The notes under the pieces: model-generated | Seen by the model: the letters and a program-made list of their open reading frames with translations, nothing else | What the model was told of the DNA's origin: nothing | Database searches by the model: none | Shown here: in pieces, positions 36,214-44,666 of the stretch | Layout of the letters: each line of letters opens with the position of its first letter | Position numbering within the stretch: the stretch's first letter is position 1 | Translations under genes and position numbers: made by a program | Assembly: GCA_030693705.1 (NCBI GenBank) | Contig: JAUYAB010000020.1 | Location: forward strand, 20,823 to 84,822 | Direction: 5' to 3' | From: Ignavibacteria bacterium | Lineage (GTDB): Bacteria; Bacteroidota; Ignavibacteria; Ignavibacteriales; Ignavibacteriaceae | DNA: 64,000 nucleotides

Positions 36214-36604
36214 TAACGAACTTGTTATAGATATTCTCAAAAACATTATCTGGTCGTTGAACCAAATTGACAAACGATTTGCGAAAATTAAATCAGCCCA
36301 AGATTTTATTGTTGATGATGAGGGGCTAGAAAAGCTTGATAGCATTTGTATGCAATTAATTAATATCGGCGAAGCTTTAAAACAAATTGATAAATTAACT
36401 GAAAATAAACTTTTAATTAATTATAAAGAAATTGATTGGAAAAGTGCAAAAGGGATGAGGGATATAATTACTCATCATTATTTTGATATTGACTCCGAAA
36501 CAGTATTTAATGTCTGTACCGACCATATCCCTGAAATGAAAAAAGCAATAGAGCAAATATTAGTTGAGTTGGAAAGCAACAATAAAGTGCCTGGAGCTAA
36601 ATAG
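36197..36604 (+). CDS. hepT: HepT-type HEPN ribonuclease toxin
   Basis: A 135-residue helical HEPN protein. The RX4HXY signature is intact: Arg88, His93, Tyr95 in MRDIITHHYFDID; Arg and His form the RNase site and the Tyr is the residue AMPylated by MntA. All catalytic residues are present in both partners, so the module looks functional. An alternative ATG at 36206 exists. It ends eight bases before the ispH ATG, so read-through from the cmk promoter would express both. Confidence 0.9.
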   Translation: MRSMFDNELVIDILKNIIWSLNQIDKRFAKIKSAQDFIVDDEGLEKLDSICMQLINIGEALKQIDKLTENKLLINYKEIDWKSAKGMRDIITHHYFDIDSETVFNVCTDHIPEMKKAIEQILVELESNNKVPGAK

Positions 36605-36611
36605 GATTTAT

Positions 36612-37547
36612 ATGGTTGTATCAGTTGATAAAAACGCCGGATTTTGCTGGGGTGTAGTCCGGGCAATTGATTTTGCCGAAAGAGAATTGAAAAATTCAGC
36701 AAAGTTATATTCGCTTGGAGATGTTATTCATAATGCATCGGAAGTGAATCGCCTTGCAAAATTGGGCATGGAAACAATTTCGGTCGATGATTTTGATAAA
36801 ATTCCAAAGGGAAGCAAAGTTTTAATTCGCGCTCATGGCGAGCCGCCTTCCACTTATAAAAAGGCGGTAGAGTTTGGGATTGAACTGATTGACGCAACTT
36901 GTCCGGTGGTAACAAAAGTTCAAGAACGAATTAAAAAGTTTGTTGATAAAAATTATCAAGTTGTTATCTTCGGAAAAAAAGATCACGCTGAAGTTATTGG
37001 TTTGCGCGGAGTAACCGGTGATAAAGCGATCGTTGTTGTAACTTTGGCTGAAGCTCTACAGAAAGTTGATCTTTCCAAACCGACGGTATTGTTCTCGCAA
37101 ACAACGATGGACAAAGAAACTTTTGGTACGATTGCTTCTTCGTTAAAAGAAAAAGTGAAAGAACTGGTTATTGGAACAATCGAAGACGAAGCGGTAGAAT
37201 TTCATGCAAAAGACACCATTTGCGGGCAGGTTTCCGGGCGAGAAAAAAAGCTCAAAGAGTTTGCCCTTTCAAATGATGTTGTTATCTTTACAGCGGGCAA
37301 AAAAAGTAGTAATGGAAAAGTTCTCTATTCCGTAGCAAAAGAAGTAAATCCCAAAACTTTTTTTGTTGAAACAAAAGATGAAATCGATTTTAGCTGGTTT
37401 ACCGGCGCGGAAACTGTTGGTATTACCGGCGCAACATCAACCCCGCAATGGGTGATGGAAGAATTAAAAAGTGTAATTGAAAAAAAAAGCCCATCCCTAA
37501 CCCTTCCCAAAGGGAAGGGAATTTTGATTCCCCCTTTGGGGGATTAA
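36612..37547 (+). CDS. ispH: 4-hydroxy-3-methylbut-2-enyl diphosphate reductase
   Basis: A 311-residue iron-sulfur enzyme, last step of the MEP isoprenoid pathway, giving IPP and DMAPP. The three cluster cysteines are present: Cys12 (AGFCWGV), Cys97 (DATCPVV) and Cys204 (TICGQVSGRE), close to E. coli positions 12, 96 and 197. A GATSTPQWVMEEL stretch closes the domain. ATG 36612 has AGGA at 36603-36606; an earlier frame start lies inside hepT. The last ~20 residues (SPSLTLPKGKGILIPPLGD) are encoded by a palindromic repeat element, not by ancestral ispH sequence. Confidence 0.95.
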   Translation: MVVSVDKNAGFCWGVVRAIDFAERELKNSAKLYSLGDVIHNASEVNRLAKLGMETISVDDFDKIPKGSKVLIRAHGEPPSTYKKAVEFGIELIDATCPVVTKVQERIKKFVDKNYQVVIFGKKDHAEVIGLRGVTGDKAIVVVTLAEALQKVDLSKPTVLFSQTTMDKETFGTIASSLKEKVKELVIGTIEDEAVEFHAKDTICGQVSGREKKLKEFALSNDVVIFTAGKKSSNGKVLYSVAKEVNPKTFFVETKDEIDFSWFTGAETVGITGATSTPQWVMEELKSVIEKKSPSLTLPKGKGILIPPLGD

Positions 37548-37556
37548 AGGGGGCTT
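37487..37556. repeat. Composite palindromic repeat overlapping the ispH end
   Basis: AAGCCC at 37487-37492 and GGGCTT at 37551-37556 form terminal inverted repeats. Inside are CCCTTCCC-AAA-GGGAAGGG (37501-37519) and CCCCC-TTT-GGGGG (37530-37542), with a further AAAGGGGG at 37546-37553. The structure is that of a short REP/MITE-like intergenic element that has inserted across the ispH stop codon. It may also serve as a transcription barrier before rpsA. Confidence 0.75.
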
Positions 37557-37679
37557 AATAAAAGTTTATAAGTCATAATTAATTATTAATGTTAAACTAA
37601 ACCGCCTTTGGCGGACTGTTTTTATTTTCATTTGATGACTTGGAAAGTAAAAATAGATAAATATTTTTTTGGAGGTTCA

Positions 37680-39488
37680 ATGTCCGAAAAGAAAAAAAAA
37701 TCACTCCTTGATGAATTCAACAGCGCGAAAAAATTCTTTCATGAAGAAGAATATTCTCAAGAAGAGTTTTCTGCACTCTCTAAACTTTACGGAGATTCCT
37801 TCCGTGATGTAAAAGAAGGCGAGATCATCAAAGGAACTATCGTTAGAGTTCAACAAGATACCGTTATCATTGATGTCGGTTTCAAATCCGAAGGTCAAAT
37901 TCCTAAAGATGAATTCTCTCCTGATGAACCGATTAGAGTCGGTGCTGAAATTGAAGTAGTTCTCGAAAGTGTTGAAGATCAAGAAGGAAACCTGGTACTT
38001 AGCAAAAGACGCGCAGACTTTCTCAGAATTTGGGAAAAAGTTGTTCGCGCTCATGATACCGGAGAAATTATTCAAGGTAAAATTGTTCGCAGAATTAAAG
38101 GCGGTATGGTTGTTGACCTTATGGGTATGGAAGCATTCTTACCTGGTTCACAAATTGATGTTCGCCCGATCCGTGATTTTGACGCCTTCGTTGGTAAAAT
38201 GATGGACTTCAAGGTTGTTAAGATCAATATCCCAACCGAAAATGTTGTTGTCTCCCATAAAGTTCTTGTTGAAGAAGAAATGGCTGACCAACGTAAAGAG
38301 ATTCTCGATAGACTTGAAAAAGGTCAAATCCTCGAAGGAATTGTTAAAGCAATTACCGACTTTGGTGTGTTCGTCGATCTCGGCGGTGTAGATGGTTTAA
38401 TTCACATTACAGACCTTAGCTGGGGCAGAATTAATCATCCGAACGAAGTTGTTAAACTTGATGAAACCATTAATGTTGTTGTTACTGATTTCGATGAAGA
38501 GAAGAGAAGAATTTCACTTAGCTTGAAAAAACTTCTTCCGCATCCCTGGGAAAATATCGAAGAGAAATTACAGATCGGAACAAAAGTTTCCGGTAAAGTA
38601 GTTTCATTAACCGATTACGGCGCATTTATCGAAATCGAAAAAGGCATCGAAGGTTTGATCCACAATTCCGAAATGAGCTGGACCCAGCATATCAAACATC
38701 CATCGCAAGTTGTTGCAATGGGACAAATGATTGAAGCTGTTGTTCTAAGCCTTGATAAAGAAGAGAAGAAAATTTCTCTCGGAATTAAACAACTCGAACC
38801 GGATCCTTGGCAAGAATTGATGCAGAAATATCCTGTCGGATCAAAGCATCATGGTATTGCAAGAAATCTTACCAACTTCGGAGTATTTGTTGAACTTGAA
38901 CCTGGTGTTGACGGGTTAGTTCACATTTCCGATTTATCATGGACAAAGAAAATCCGCCACCCCGGGGAAGTTGTTAAAAAAGGGGAAAGAATTGAAGTTC
39001 TCGTTCTTTCCGTTGATGTTGATCAGAGGAAAATTTCGCTTGGTCACAAACAAGTTCAAGATAATCCATGGGATACATTTGAAAAATCTTATGCTGTGGG
39101 AATTGAAACCCAGGCAAAGATCGTCCGCATCATTGAAAAAGGAATTATTGTTGAACTTCCGCTTGATGTAGACGGATTCGTTCCTACAAGTCATCTTTCA
39201 ACTGCAAAGATCAAAAACCTCACGATCCATTTTCCGATCGATACAATGATAGATTTAGAAGTCATTGAGTTCGATAAAGAAAATAAGAAAATCGTTATGA
39301 GTGCGTTAGCGTTCTTAAAAGATAAAGATGAAGCTGTTATTCAGGAATTCATTACTTCTCATAAACTCGAAAAAATGACTCCAGCAGATGTAATGACTGC
39401 TGATACGGTTACGGTAAACTCGGCAGACTTCCCGAATTTTGAACTTCCGGAAGAAAGTCTTGCTCCACCGGAACAAGTACAAGAATAA
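37680..39488 (+). CDS. rpsA: 30S ribosomal protein S1
   Basis: A 602-residue RNA-binding protein with six S1 repeats, each opening with a G-x-(I/V)-x-G-(K/I)-V pattern: GEIIKGTIVRV, GEIIQGKIVRR, GQILEGIVKAI, GTKVSGKVVSL, GSKHHGIARNL and GIETQAKIVRI. Repeats 3 and 4 show the best-conserved FGVFVDLGG / YGAFIEIE cores. It helps the ribosome bind mRNA. ATG 37680 follows GGAGG (37671-37675) closely, a very strong site fitting high expression. A terminator follows 22 bases after the stop codon. Confidence 0.96.
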   Translation: MSEKKKKSLLDEFNSAKKFFHEEEYSQEEFSALSKLYGDSFRDVKEGEIIKGTIVRVQQDTVIIDVGFKSEGQIPKDEFSPDEPIRVGAEIEVVLESVEDQEGNLVLSKRRADFLRIWEKVVRAHDTGEIIQGKIVRRIKGGMVVDLMGMEAFLPGSQIDVRPIRDFDAFVGKMMDFKVVKINIPTENVVVSHKVLVEEEMADQRKEILDRLEKGQILEGIVKAITDFGVFVDLGGVDGLIHITDLSWGRINHPNEVVKLDETINVVVTDFDEEKRRISLSLKKLLPHPWENIEEKLQIGTKVSGKVVSLTDYGAFIEIEKGIEGLIHNSEMSWTQHIKHPSQVVAMGQMIEAVVLSLDKEEKKISLGIKQLEPDPWQELMQKYPVGSKHHGIARNLTNFGVFVELEPGVDGLVHISDLSWTKKIRHPGEVVKKGERIEVLVLSVDVDQRKISLGHKQVQDNPWDTFEKSYAVGIETQAKIVRIIEKGIIVELPLDVDGFVPTSHLSTAKIKNLTIHFPIDTMIDLEVIEFDKENKKIVMSALAFLKDKDEAVIQEFITSHKLEKMTPADVMTADTVTVNSADFPNFELPEESLAPPEQVQE

Positions 39489-39510
39489 TAAATGATCCGG
39501 TAATTAATGT

Positions 39511-39540
39511 AGAGACATGCTATGGCATGTCTCTGCGTTT
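39511..39540 (+). terminator. Intrinsic terminator after rpsA
   Basis: AGAGACATGC (39511-39520) pairs exactly with GCATGTCTCT (39525-39534) across TATG, followed by GCGTTTTT. It lies 22 bases after the rpsA stop codon and just before mtaB, so it should end the rpsA transcript. Confidence 0.8.
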
Positions 39541-39549
39541 TTAAAGAGT

Positions 39550-40881
39550 ATGAATAAAAAAGTTGCGCTACATACATTAGGTTGTAAATTAAATTTTTCA
39601 GAAACCGCCGCGATCGGTAAACAATTTACTACCCGCGGATTTTCGGTTGTAGATTTTTCCGACCATGCGGATGTTTACGTGCTTAACACTTGCTCGGTAA
39701 CTGATAATGCCGAAAAAGAATGTCGTCAGGTAATTCGACGTGTATTAAAACAAAATCATAAGGCGTTTGTTATCGTAACCGGCTGCTATGCTCAACTTCG
39801 TCCCGATGAAATTGCTAAAATAGATGGAGTGGATGCGGTTCTCGGAAGCAATGAAAAATTTGATCTTTTCTCCTACTTAGACGATTTTGAAAAGAAAGAT
39901 CTCGCTTGCATTTACACTTCTTCTAAAAGTGAACTTGATAATAATTTTGGAATTGCTTCTTCAACCGATATTGATTCTCGTACTCGTGCATACTTTAAAA
40001 TACAAGACGGATGCGATTACAAATGCACTTACTGCACAATCCCTTTAGCGCGTGGGGCAAGCCGAAGTTTAGAACCGGAAAAAGTTGTTGAGCAATTTCG
40101 TTCGATAGTAGCTCAAGGGTATAAAGAAATAATTTTGACAGGTGTGAATGTTGGTGATTACGGAAAATCTTTTGAAATAGATTTTTATCATTTACTAAAA
40201 AAGTTAATTCTGGTCGAAGGAGATTTCAGAATCCGCATTAGCTCTATTGAACCCAATCTTTTAACGGATGAAATTATTTCTCTTACTTTATCCACAGAAA
40301 AACTTTGTAAGCATTTTCATATTCCTTTGCAAAGCGGAACAGACAAAATTCTGCGCCTGATGCAGCGCCGTTATACTATCGAAGATTATAAAACTCTCAT
40401 CTCAAAATTGAATAACATCGATCCGGAAATTGGAATCGGCGTTGATGTAATTACCGGTTTCCCCGGTGAAACCGAAGGAGATTTTCAAGAGACTTATAAT
40501 TTTTTAAGGGAGTTAGAAATTTCTTATTTACATGTTTTCACTTATTCCGAACGCCCGGACACAAAAGCTGTTTCGTTGCCGGGAAAAGTTGGAAAAGAAG
40601 AGAAGAAAAGAAGAAGTTCGTTATTACGAATTTTAAGTGATAAAAAAAGATTCGCTTTCCAAGAAAAATTTATCGGCAAAAAAGAAAGAGTTCTTTTTGA
40701 AGAAGCGAATGACGACGGCATCATTAAAGGGTTTACTTCGAATTATATTAAAGTCTTTCATCCGTTCATGAGTGAATTACAGAATCAATTTACTGAAGTG
40801 ACCATAGAAAAAGTTCTCGGAAATTATTGTAACGCTTCATTGGAAGGGAAAAATTTTTCCGTTGAACGGTTAGCAGTTTAA
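39550..40881 (+). CDS. mtaB: tRNA (N6-L-threonylcarbamoyladenosine37) methylthiotransferase MtaB
   Basis: A 443-residue radical SAM enzyme that adds a methylthio group to t6A37 of tRNAs. The N-terminal UPF0004 domain has the three cluster cysteines (GCKLNFSE, NTCSVTDNAE, TGCYAQLRP). The radical SAM motif CDYKCTYC follows at about 155, and a TRAM domain ends the protein. The sequence ALHTLGCKLNFSE at the start is typical of MtaB as opposed to MiaB or RimO. ATG 39550 is preferred over an upstream frame start at 39517 that lies within the rpsA terminator. Confidence 0.92.
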   Translation: MNKKVALHTLGCKLNFSETAAIGKQFTTRGFSVVDFSDHADVYVLNTCSVTDNAEKECRQVIRRVLKQNHKAFVIVTGCYAQLRPDEIAKIDGVDAVLGSNEKFDLFSYLDDFEKKDLACIYTSSKSELDNNFGIASSTDIDSRTRAYFKIQDGCDYKCTYCTIPLARGASRSLEPEKVVEQFRSIVAQGYKEIILTGVNVGDYGKSFEIDFYHLLKKLILVEGDFRIRISSIEPNLLTDEIISLTLSTEKLCKHFHIPLQSGTDKILRLMQRRYTIEDYKTLISKLNNIDPEIGIGVDVITGFPGETEGDFQETYNFLRELEISYLHVFTYSERPDTKAVSLPGKVGKEEKKRRSSLLRILSDKKRFAFQEKFIGKKERVLFEEANDDGIIKGFTSNYIKVFHPFMSELQNQFTEVTIEKVLGNYCNASLEGKNFSVERLAV

Positions 40882-40905
40882 TCCATAAATTCACAATAAA
40901 AAAAT

Positions 40906-41649
40906 ATGAAAAAATTTGTCTTCCTCTTTCTCCTTTCTGTTTCATTTTTATCGCCCTCGATAAATAGTCAAATAAAAAATCAACTGCAGTTATCTAAATT
41001 TAATTTTACTGATCAGTCTGCAAGTGAAAGTGGAATTCATAAAGAATTTTTAGAAACCTCACCGACTAAGAAAAACATCGCGCTCGCAATTTTATATTCA
41101 GCTTTGCTGCCGGGGATGGGGGAGTTATATGCAAATAATTATCAATCCGGGAAATATTTTACCATTGCTGATGTTGCCTTGGTGGGTATTTATTTTGGCG
41201 TGAATACTTATGGCGACTGGAAGAAAGAGAATTACAAATCGTTTGCCCAAACGTATGGCGGAATTTCTTTAACAAGTAAAAATGATGATTACTTTGCGAC
41301 AATCGGGAACTATAAAAACATCGATCAATACAATGATGAAAAAGCGCTTGAACAGCGATTTACGGAAATGTTCGACAAAAATATTATGAATTGGAAATGG
41401 GAAAGCGAAACCCAGAGACGCGAATATAGGGGAATGTGGCTTTCGAGTCAACGTGCATACAATAACCTGCAGTTTGTAGTTGGAGCAATGCTAATCAATA
41501 GATTGGGAAGTATCATTAACGCTGTCCGTTCGGTTGTGGCATACAATAAAAATTTGTCCGGGCAGACGAGCTGGAATTTATATCTTGATGCAAACCCAAA
41601 TCCGTTTGCAACAAAAAACATTTCACTGAACTTTATCTCAACTTTTTAA
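40906..41649 (+). CDS. Exported DUF5683-like membrane protein
   Basis: A 247-residue protein with a signal peptide (cleavage near INSQ). Residues ~62-100 carry the pattern ALAILYSALLPGMGELYANNY-x-GKYF, like DUF5683-type membrane proteins in which P-G-x-G-Q/E-x-Y marks a hairpin of two helices; a further hydrophobic stretch lies near 190-205. The middle is polar and Trp/Tyr-rich. It is probably an envelope protein of unknown role. It lies 24 bases after mtaB on the same strand and may be cotranscribed. Confidence 0.72.
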   Translation: MKKFVFLFLLSVSFLSPSINSQIKNQLQLSKFNFTDQSASESGIHKEFLETSPTKKNIALAILYSALLPGMGELYANNYQSGKYFTIADVALVGIYFGVNTYGDWKKENYKSFAQTYGGISLTSKNDDYFATIGNYKNIDQYNDEKALEQRFTEMFDKNIMNWKWESETQRREYRGMWLSSQRAYNNLQFVVGAMLINRLGSIINAVRSVVAYNKNLSGQTSWNLYLDANPNPFATKNISLNFISTF

Positions 41650-41754
41650 TTCCAGGAGAAATATTTCATCTAAAGAATTTAAATTCATTTCGAATAAAAA
41701 GATATTTCTTTCCTTGAAAGAAAATCACATCGGAACTTGTTAAAAATATTTTGT

Positions 41755-41788
41755 CGACCATTCTGTCGGTTCATCGCCTAAAAGGTCG
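41755..41788 (+). promoter_or_regulatory. Paired activator sites A
   Basis: CGAC-cattct-GTCG (41755-41768) is a perfect 4+4 inverted repeat with a 6-base gap. CGCC-taaaag-GTCG followed by AA (41775-41788) is a second copy with one mismatch, centres 20 bases apart. They lie about 60-80 bp upstream of the -24 element at 41840, the position of NtrC-type enhancers. The same pair recurs before the genes at 46925 and 48925. Confidence 0.72.
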
Positions 41789-41839
41789 AATCATTTAAAT
41801 TTGTCCTTCCAAATTTCTCATTATCATCTCTTTTTTCGT

Positions 41840-41855
41840 TGGCACGTTGATTGGT
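41840..41855 (+). promoter_or_regulatory. Sigma-54 promoter A
   Basis: TGGCACG-TTGA-TTGGT matches the sigma-54 consensus TGGCACG-N4-TTGCA at all but one or two bases, with GG (41841-41842) and GG (41853-41854) ten bases apart. Transcription should begin near 41866, giving a ~45-base leader to the ATG at 41911. Confidence 0.75.
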
Positions 41856-41910
41856 TATTGGTAATAAATCTATAATGTTTAGAGAAGTTCATTAGGATAA
41901 AGAGCACAAA

Positions 41911-42192
41911 ATGAAAACAATAATTTTAGTAGCCGCCCTGATACTTTTTGCTATCCCGGCGAAGGCACAAGATTCAACTTCGGTTGGCGGGAGAAAAGAA
42001 AAATCGACCATGGAAAGCGACAAATCAGGTAACTTCTCCATCGATAAAAAGAAGAAAAATGATGTATTTATCGATAAAGACGGAGACGGTATTTGCGATT
42101 TCCGGGCGAAAGGACTGAGTTTTGAAAAATTAAGAAAACGAAATCGTCAAGGTCTTGGTGACGGTAAAGGAAAGGGAAAGGGAAACCATTGA
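41911..42192 (+). CDS. Small exported protein with calcium-loop motif
   Basis: A 93-residue protein with a clear signal peptide (MKTIILVAALILFAIPAKAQ). The mature part is highly charged, with a DKDGDGICD loop near 61-69 like EF-hand or thrombospondin type-3 calcium repeats, and ends in a Gly/Lys-rich tail (GDGKGKGKGNH). It shares its MKTI start and the D-x-(D/N)-G-D-G loop with the 46925 protein. It is preceded by a sigma-54-type promoter and paired activator sites. Its stop codon overlaps the TTG start of the next gene, so the barrel protein is co-translated. Role unknown. Confidence 0.78.
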   Translation: MKTIILVAALILFAIPAKAQDSTSVGGRKEKSTMESDKSGNFSIDKKKKNDVFIDKDGDGICDFRAKGLSFEKLRKRNRQGLGDGKGKGKGNH

Positions 42193-43265
42193 AGACGATA
42201 ATCACTTTCTTTAATGTAGTTATTTTGTCGAGCGTCTTACTCGCGCAACTCGAAGTGTCATCCGAATTTTACCGATATTCCGATGACAACATTTACAACA
42301 GTGCGGTCAAGGTTTCGGATAATATTTATAACGCAGCTTTGAATGGTGCATATAATTTTAGCAGTGAAAAAAATACGCTGCAAGTGTATAATCAAAATTC
42401 GATGAATTACTATCAAGAGAACCTGGGAACCTCGTCTTTTCTAAGGAAATATGGGATTGCTGATAATCTCCGGATTTCTGATGAGAATTCACTCAATCTT
42501 GGAATAAATTATAGCATCAAAAACAACCGTGATGTCTTTACGATTCTCGATTTTTCTCAGATTTCAGCGTATGGAAACTATAGGCATTCGTTTTCCGAAT
42601 CCGACATCTTAACCGGTGGTTACATTTACTACAACAACAGTTTTACAAATTTTTCGTTATTCTCACATTCGGTTCATAAAACTTTTTTAAGATTCAACAC
42701 TTCGTTCGAGACAGAAACCTCTTTGATCCTAAGCTGTGATTTAAGCGCCAAATTATATCCAGCCGCAGAAGAAAATCCGGCGAGCGAAGCGTATCAGCTC
42801 AACTTATTTACTCAAGTAGGGCAGGCTATTGCTGAGAATACCGGTTTGAGTCTCTATTTTCAACTGCGAAGCAATCTTTCACAAACGACCAGATCATTTT
42901 ATTACGACAATACGCTTTTTTATCAAGATGAACTCTTCAACGATGTGTTTTCAAATGAAGGATTTGAGACGGGAATTTCTTTATCAAAATTATTTTCTCC
43001 AACCTTCGGGATGAAAGCAGAGTTAACTTACGCTAAAAGGGAATATTCAATGCTGCCGGTTTACGACTACTACGGCAACATCGTTGCTTCAGCTCGATTA
43101 GATAACCAATTTGGCGTTGGATTGGAAATACAAAATGATCTTTCTAATTATGTTTCCGGGTTGGCGGCTCATGTTAATTGGAATTACCTTCTCAATATAT
43201 CGAACGACGCATTCTACAAATATGATAATCAACTTTTCTCCATCGGACTTGATTATTCGTTTTAG
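42189..43265 (+). CDS. Outer-membrane beta-barrel protein
   Basis: A 358-residue exported protein. The TTG start at 42189 overlaps the upstream stop codon (TTGA), with GGGAAAGGGAAA serving as ribosome site. The signal peptide MKTIITFFNVVILSSVLLAQ again opens with MKTI. The mature protein is a succession of amphipathic beta strands with many Tyr, Asn and Ser and ends in an aromatic residue (GLDYSF), the usual signature of an outer-membrane barrel assembled by BamA. No family is recognised. It is translated together with the small calcium-loop protein, which may be its partner. Confidence 0.75.
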   Translation: MKTIITFFNVVILSSVLLAQLEVSSEFYRYSDDNIYNSAVKVSDNIYNAALNGAYNFSSEKNTLQVYNQNSMNYYQENLGTSSFLRKYGIADNLRISDENSLNLGINYSIKNNRDVFTILDFSQISAYGNYRHSFSESDILTGGYIYYNNSFTNFSLFSHSVHKTFLRFNTSFETETSLILSCDLSAKLYPAAEENPASEAYQLNLFTQVGQAIAENTGLSLYFQLRSNLSQTTRSFYYDNTLFYQDELFNDVFSNEGFETGISLSKLFSPTFGMKAELTYAKREYSMLPVYDYYGNIVASARLDNQFGVGLEIQNDLSNYVSGLAAHVNWNYLLNISNDAFYKYDNQLFSIGLDYSF

Positions 43266-43304
43266 TATTAGTCCGCGAACTAAGAAAAATTGTGAGTACG
43301 GGAT

Positions 43305-44666
43305 TTAATTTTTAATTCCGTACTTCTGAAGTTTATAGCGCAGATTTCTTTCCGTTAGCCCCAACAACTTTCCGGCTTGAGTCTGATTTCCGTTGCTCTT
43401 TTGCAGTGCATCAGTAATTAATTTTTTCTCCAAAGATTCAACAATTTCTACCAACGTTCCTTCTTGCAATAAATCCGGTTCTTCAGGTACGAAACCTTTT
43501 ATCGACAATGGCAAATCATTTTGTGTGAGAGTATTCCCCCTGGCTAATACAACTGCACGCTCAATACTATTTTCTAACTCACGCACATTTCCCGGATATG
43601 AATATTTCATTAACAGATCAACGGCTTCCTTTGAGATGGAAAAAGATTCTTTGTTGTTTTCTTTTGCATATTTAGAAAGAAAGAATTCGATCAACGGAAG
43701 AATGTCTTCTTTTCTCTCTCGCAGCGGAGGAATTTTAATTGCTACAATGTTCAGCCTGTAAAATAAATCCTCGCGGAAGGTTCCGTCTTTTATTTTCTTT
43801 TCCAAATTTTGATTTGTGGCAGCGATAATGCGAACATCAATTGGGATCGTTTCCGTTCCGCCAACACGCTCTATTTGTTGCTCCTGAAGCACGCGTAGTA
43901 ATTTTACTTGCATCGGAAGAGGGACATCGCCAATCTCATCAAGAAAGATTGTTCCTTTGTCCGCTAACTCAAAACGTCCTTTTTTCATTTTGTCAGCGCC
44001 GGTAAAAGCTCCCCGTTCATGCCCGAACAATTCACTCTCCATCAAGTTTTCGGAAAGCGCCGGAATGTTAACAGCAATAAAAGGATTATTTTTCCTCGGG
44101 CTTATAAAATGAATCGCTTTAGCCAACACTTCTTTTCCGGTTCCGTTTTCTCCGGTAATTAATACGGTTGCTTTACTTTCGGCAACGCGCGCTGCAAGGC
44201 TGATGGCTTCTTCCATGCGCGGTGACTGAGAAATAATTGAAGATATTTTAAATCGTTCTTCAAGCTGTTGTTTTAGATACTGATTTTCCGATTTCAAATT
44301 TTTATTTTCAATTATTCTTTCAAGTAAAAGATCGAGTTCATCAAGATCAATTGGTTTTGCCAGATAATCATAAGCGCCAAGTCGCATTGCCTTAACGGCA
44401 TTTTCAACCGTACCGAAAGCCGTTACCATCACGAAACTAATTTCAGGATTGATCGATTTGACCGCTTCGAGCACTTCTATTCCGGTTTTGTCCGGCATCT
44501 TAAAATCTGAAATAATAATATCGATGGGATTGTTCCTGGCGAAGCGGATACCTTCTTCTCCCGATCCTGCGCTGGAAACATTGTATCCTTTTTTCTTTAG
44601 ATACCCGTTAAGAATTTCTCTTTGCCCCTGTTCGTCATCAACAATTAAGATATTAAAGTTTTTCAT
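43305..44666 (-). CDS. NtrC-family sigma-54-dependent response regulator
   Basis: A 453-residue regulator. The receiver domain has the phospho-acceptor Asp54 (IISDFKMPDKTG) and Lys104. The AAA+ domain has Walker A GENGTGKE (172-179), the sigma-54 contact loop GAFTGA (219-224) and Walker B FLDEIGD. The Fis-type helix-turn-helix (~426-449, NQTQAGKLLGLTERNLRYKLQ) binds DNA. Its start overlaps the kinase gene end by 14 bases, so the two form a two-component pair. The sigma-54 promoters and CGAC-N6-GTCG sites around it are its likely targets (inference). Confidence 0.95.
   Translation of the reverse strand: MKNFNILIVDDEQGQREILNGYLKKKGYNVSSAGSGEEGIRFARNNPIDIIISDFKMPDKTGIEVLEAVKSINPEISFVMVTAFGTVENAVKAMRLGAYDYLAKPIDLDELDLLLERIIENKNLKSENQYLKQQLEERFKISSIISQSPRMEEAISLAARVAESKATVLITGENGTGKEVLAKAIHFISPRKNNPFIAVNIPALSENLMESELFGHERGAFTGADKMKKGRFELADKGTIFLDEIGDVPLPMQVKLLRVLQEQQIERVGGTETIPIDVRIIAATNQNLEKKIKDGTFREDLFYRLNIVAIKIPPLRERKEDILPLIEFFLSKYAKENNKESFSISKEAVDLLMKYSYPGNVRELENSIERAVVLARGNTLTQNDLPLSIKGFVPEEPDLLQEGTLVEIVESLEKKLITDALQKSNGNQTQAGKLLGLTERNLRYKLQKYGIKN

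Noticed and set aside
37487..37556. Repeat considered simply as an rpsA-upstream terminator
   Set aside because: It has terminal inverted repeats and nested palindromes and overlaps the ispH reading frame, so a repeat element describes it better; a terminator role is not excluded.
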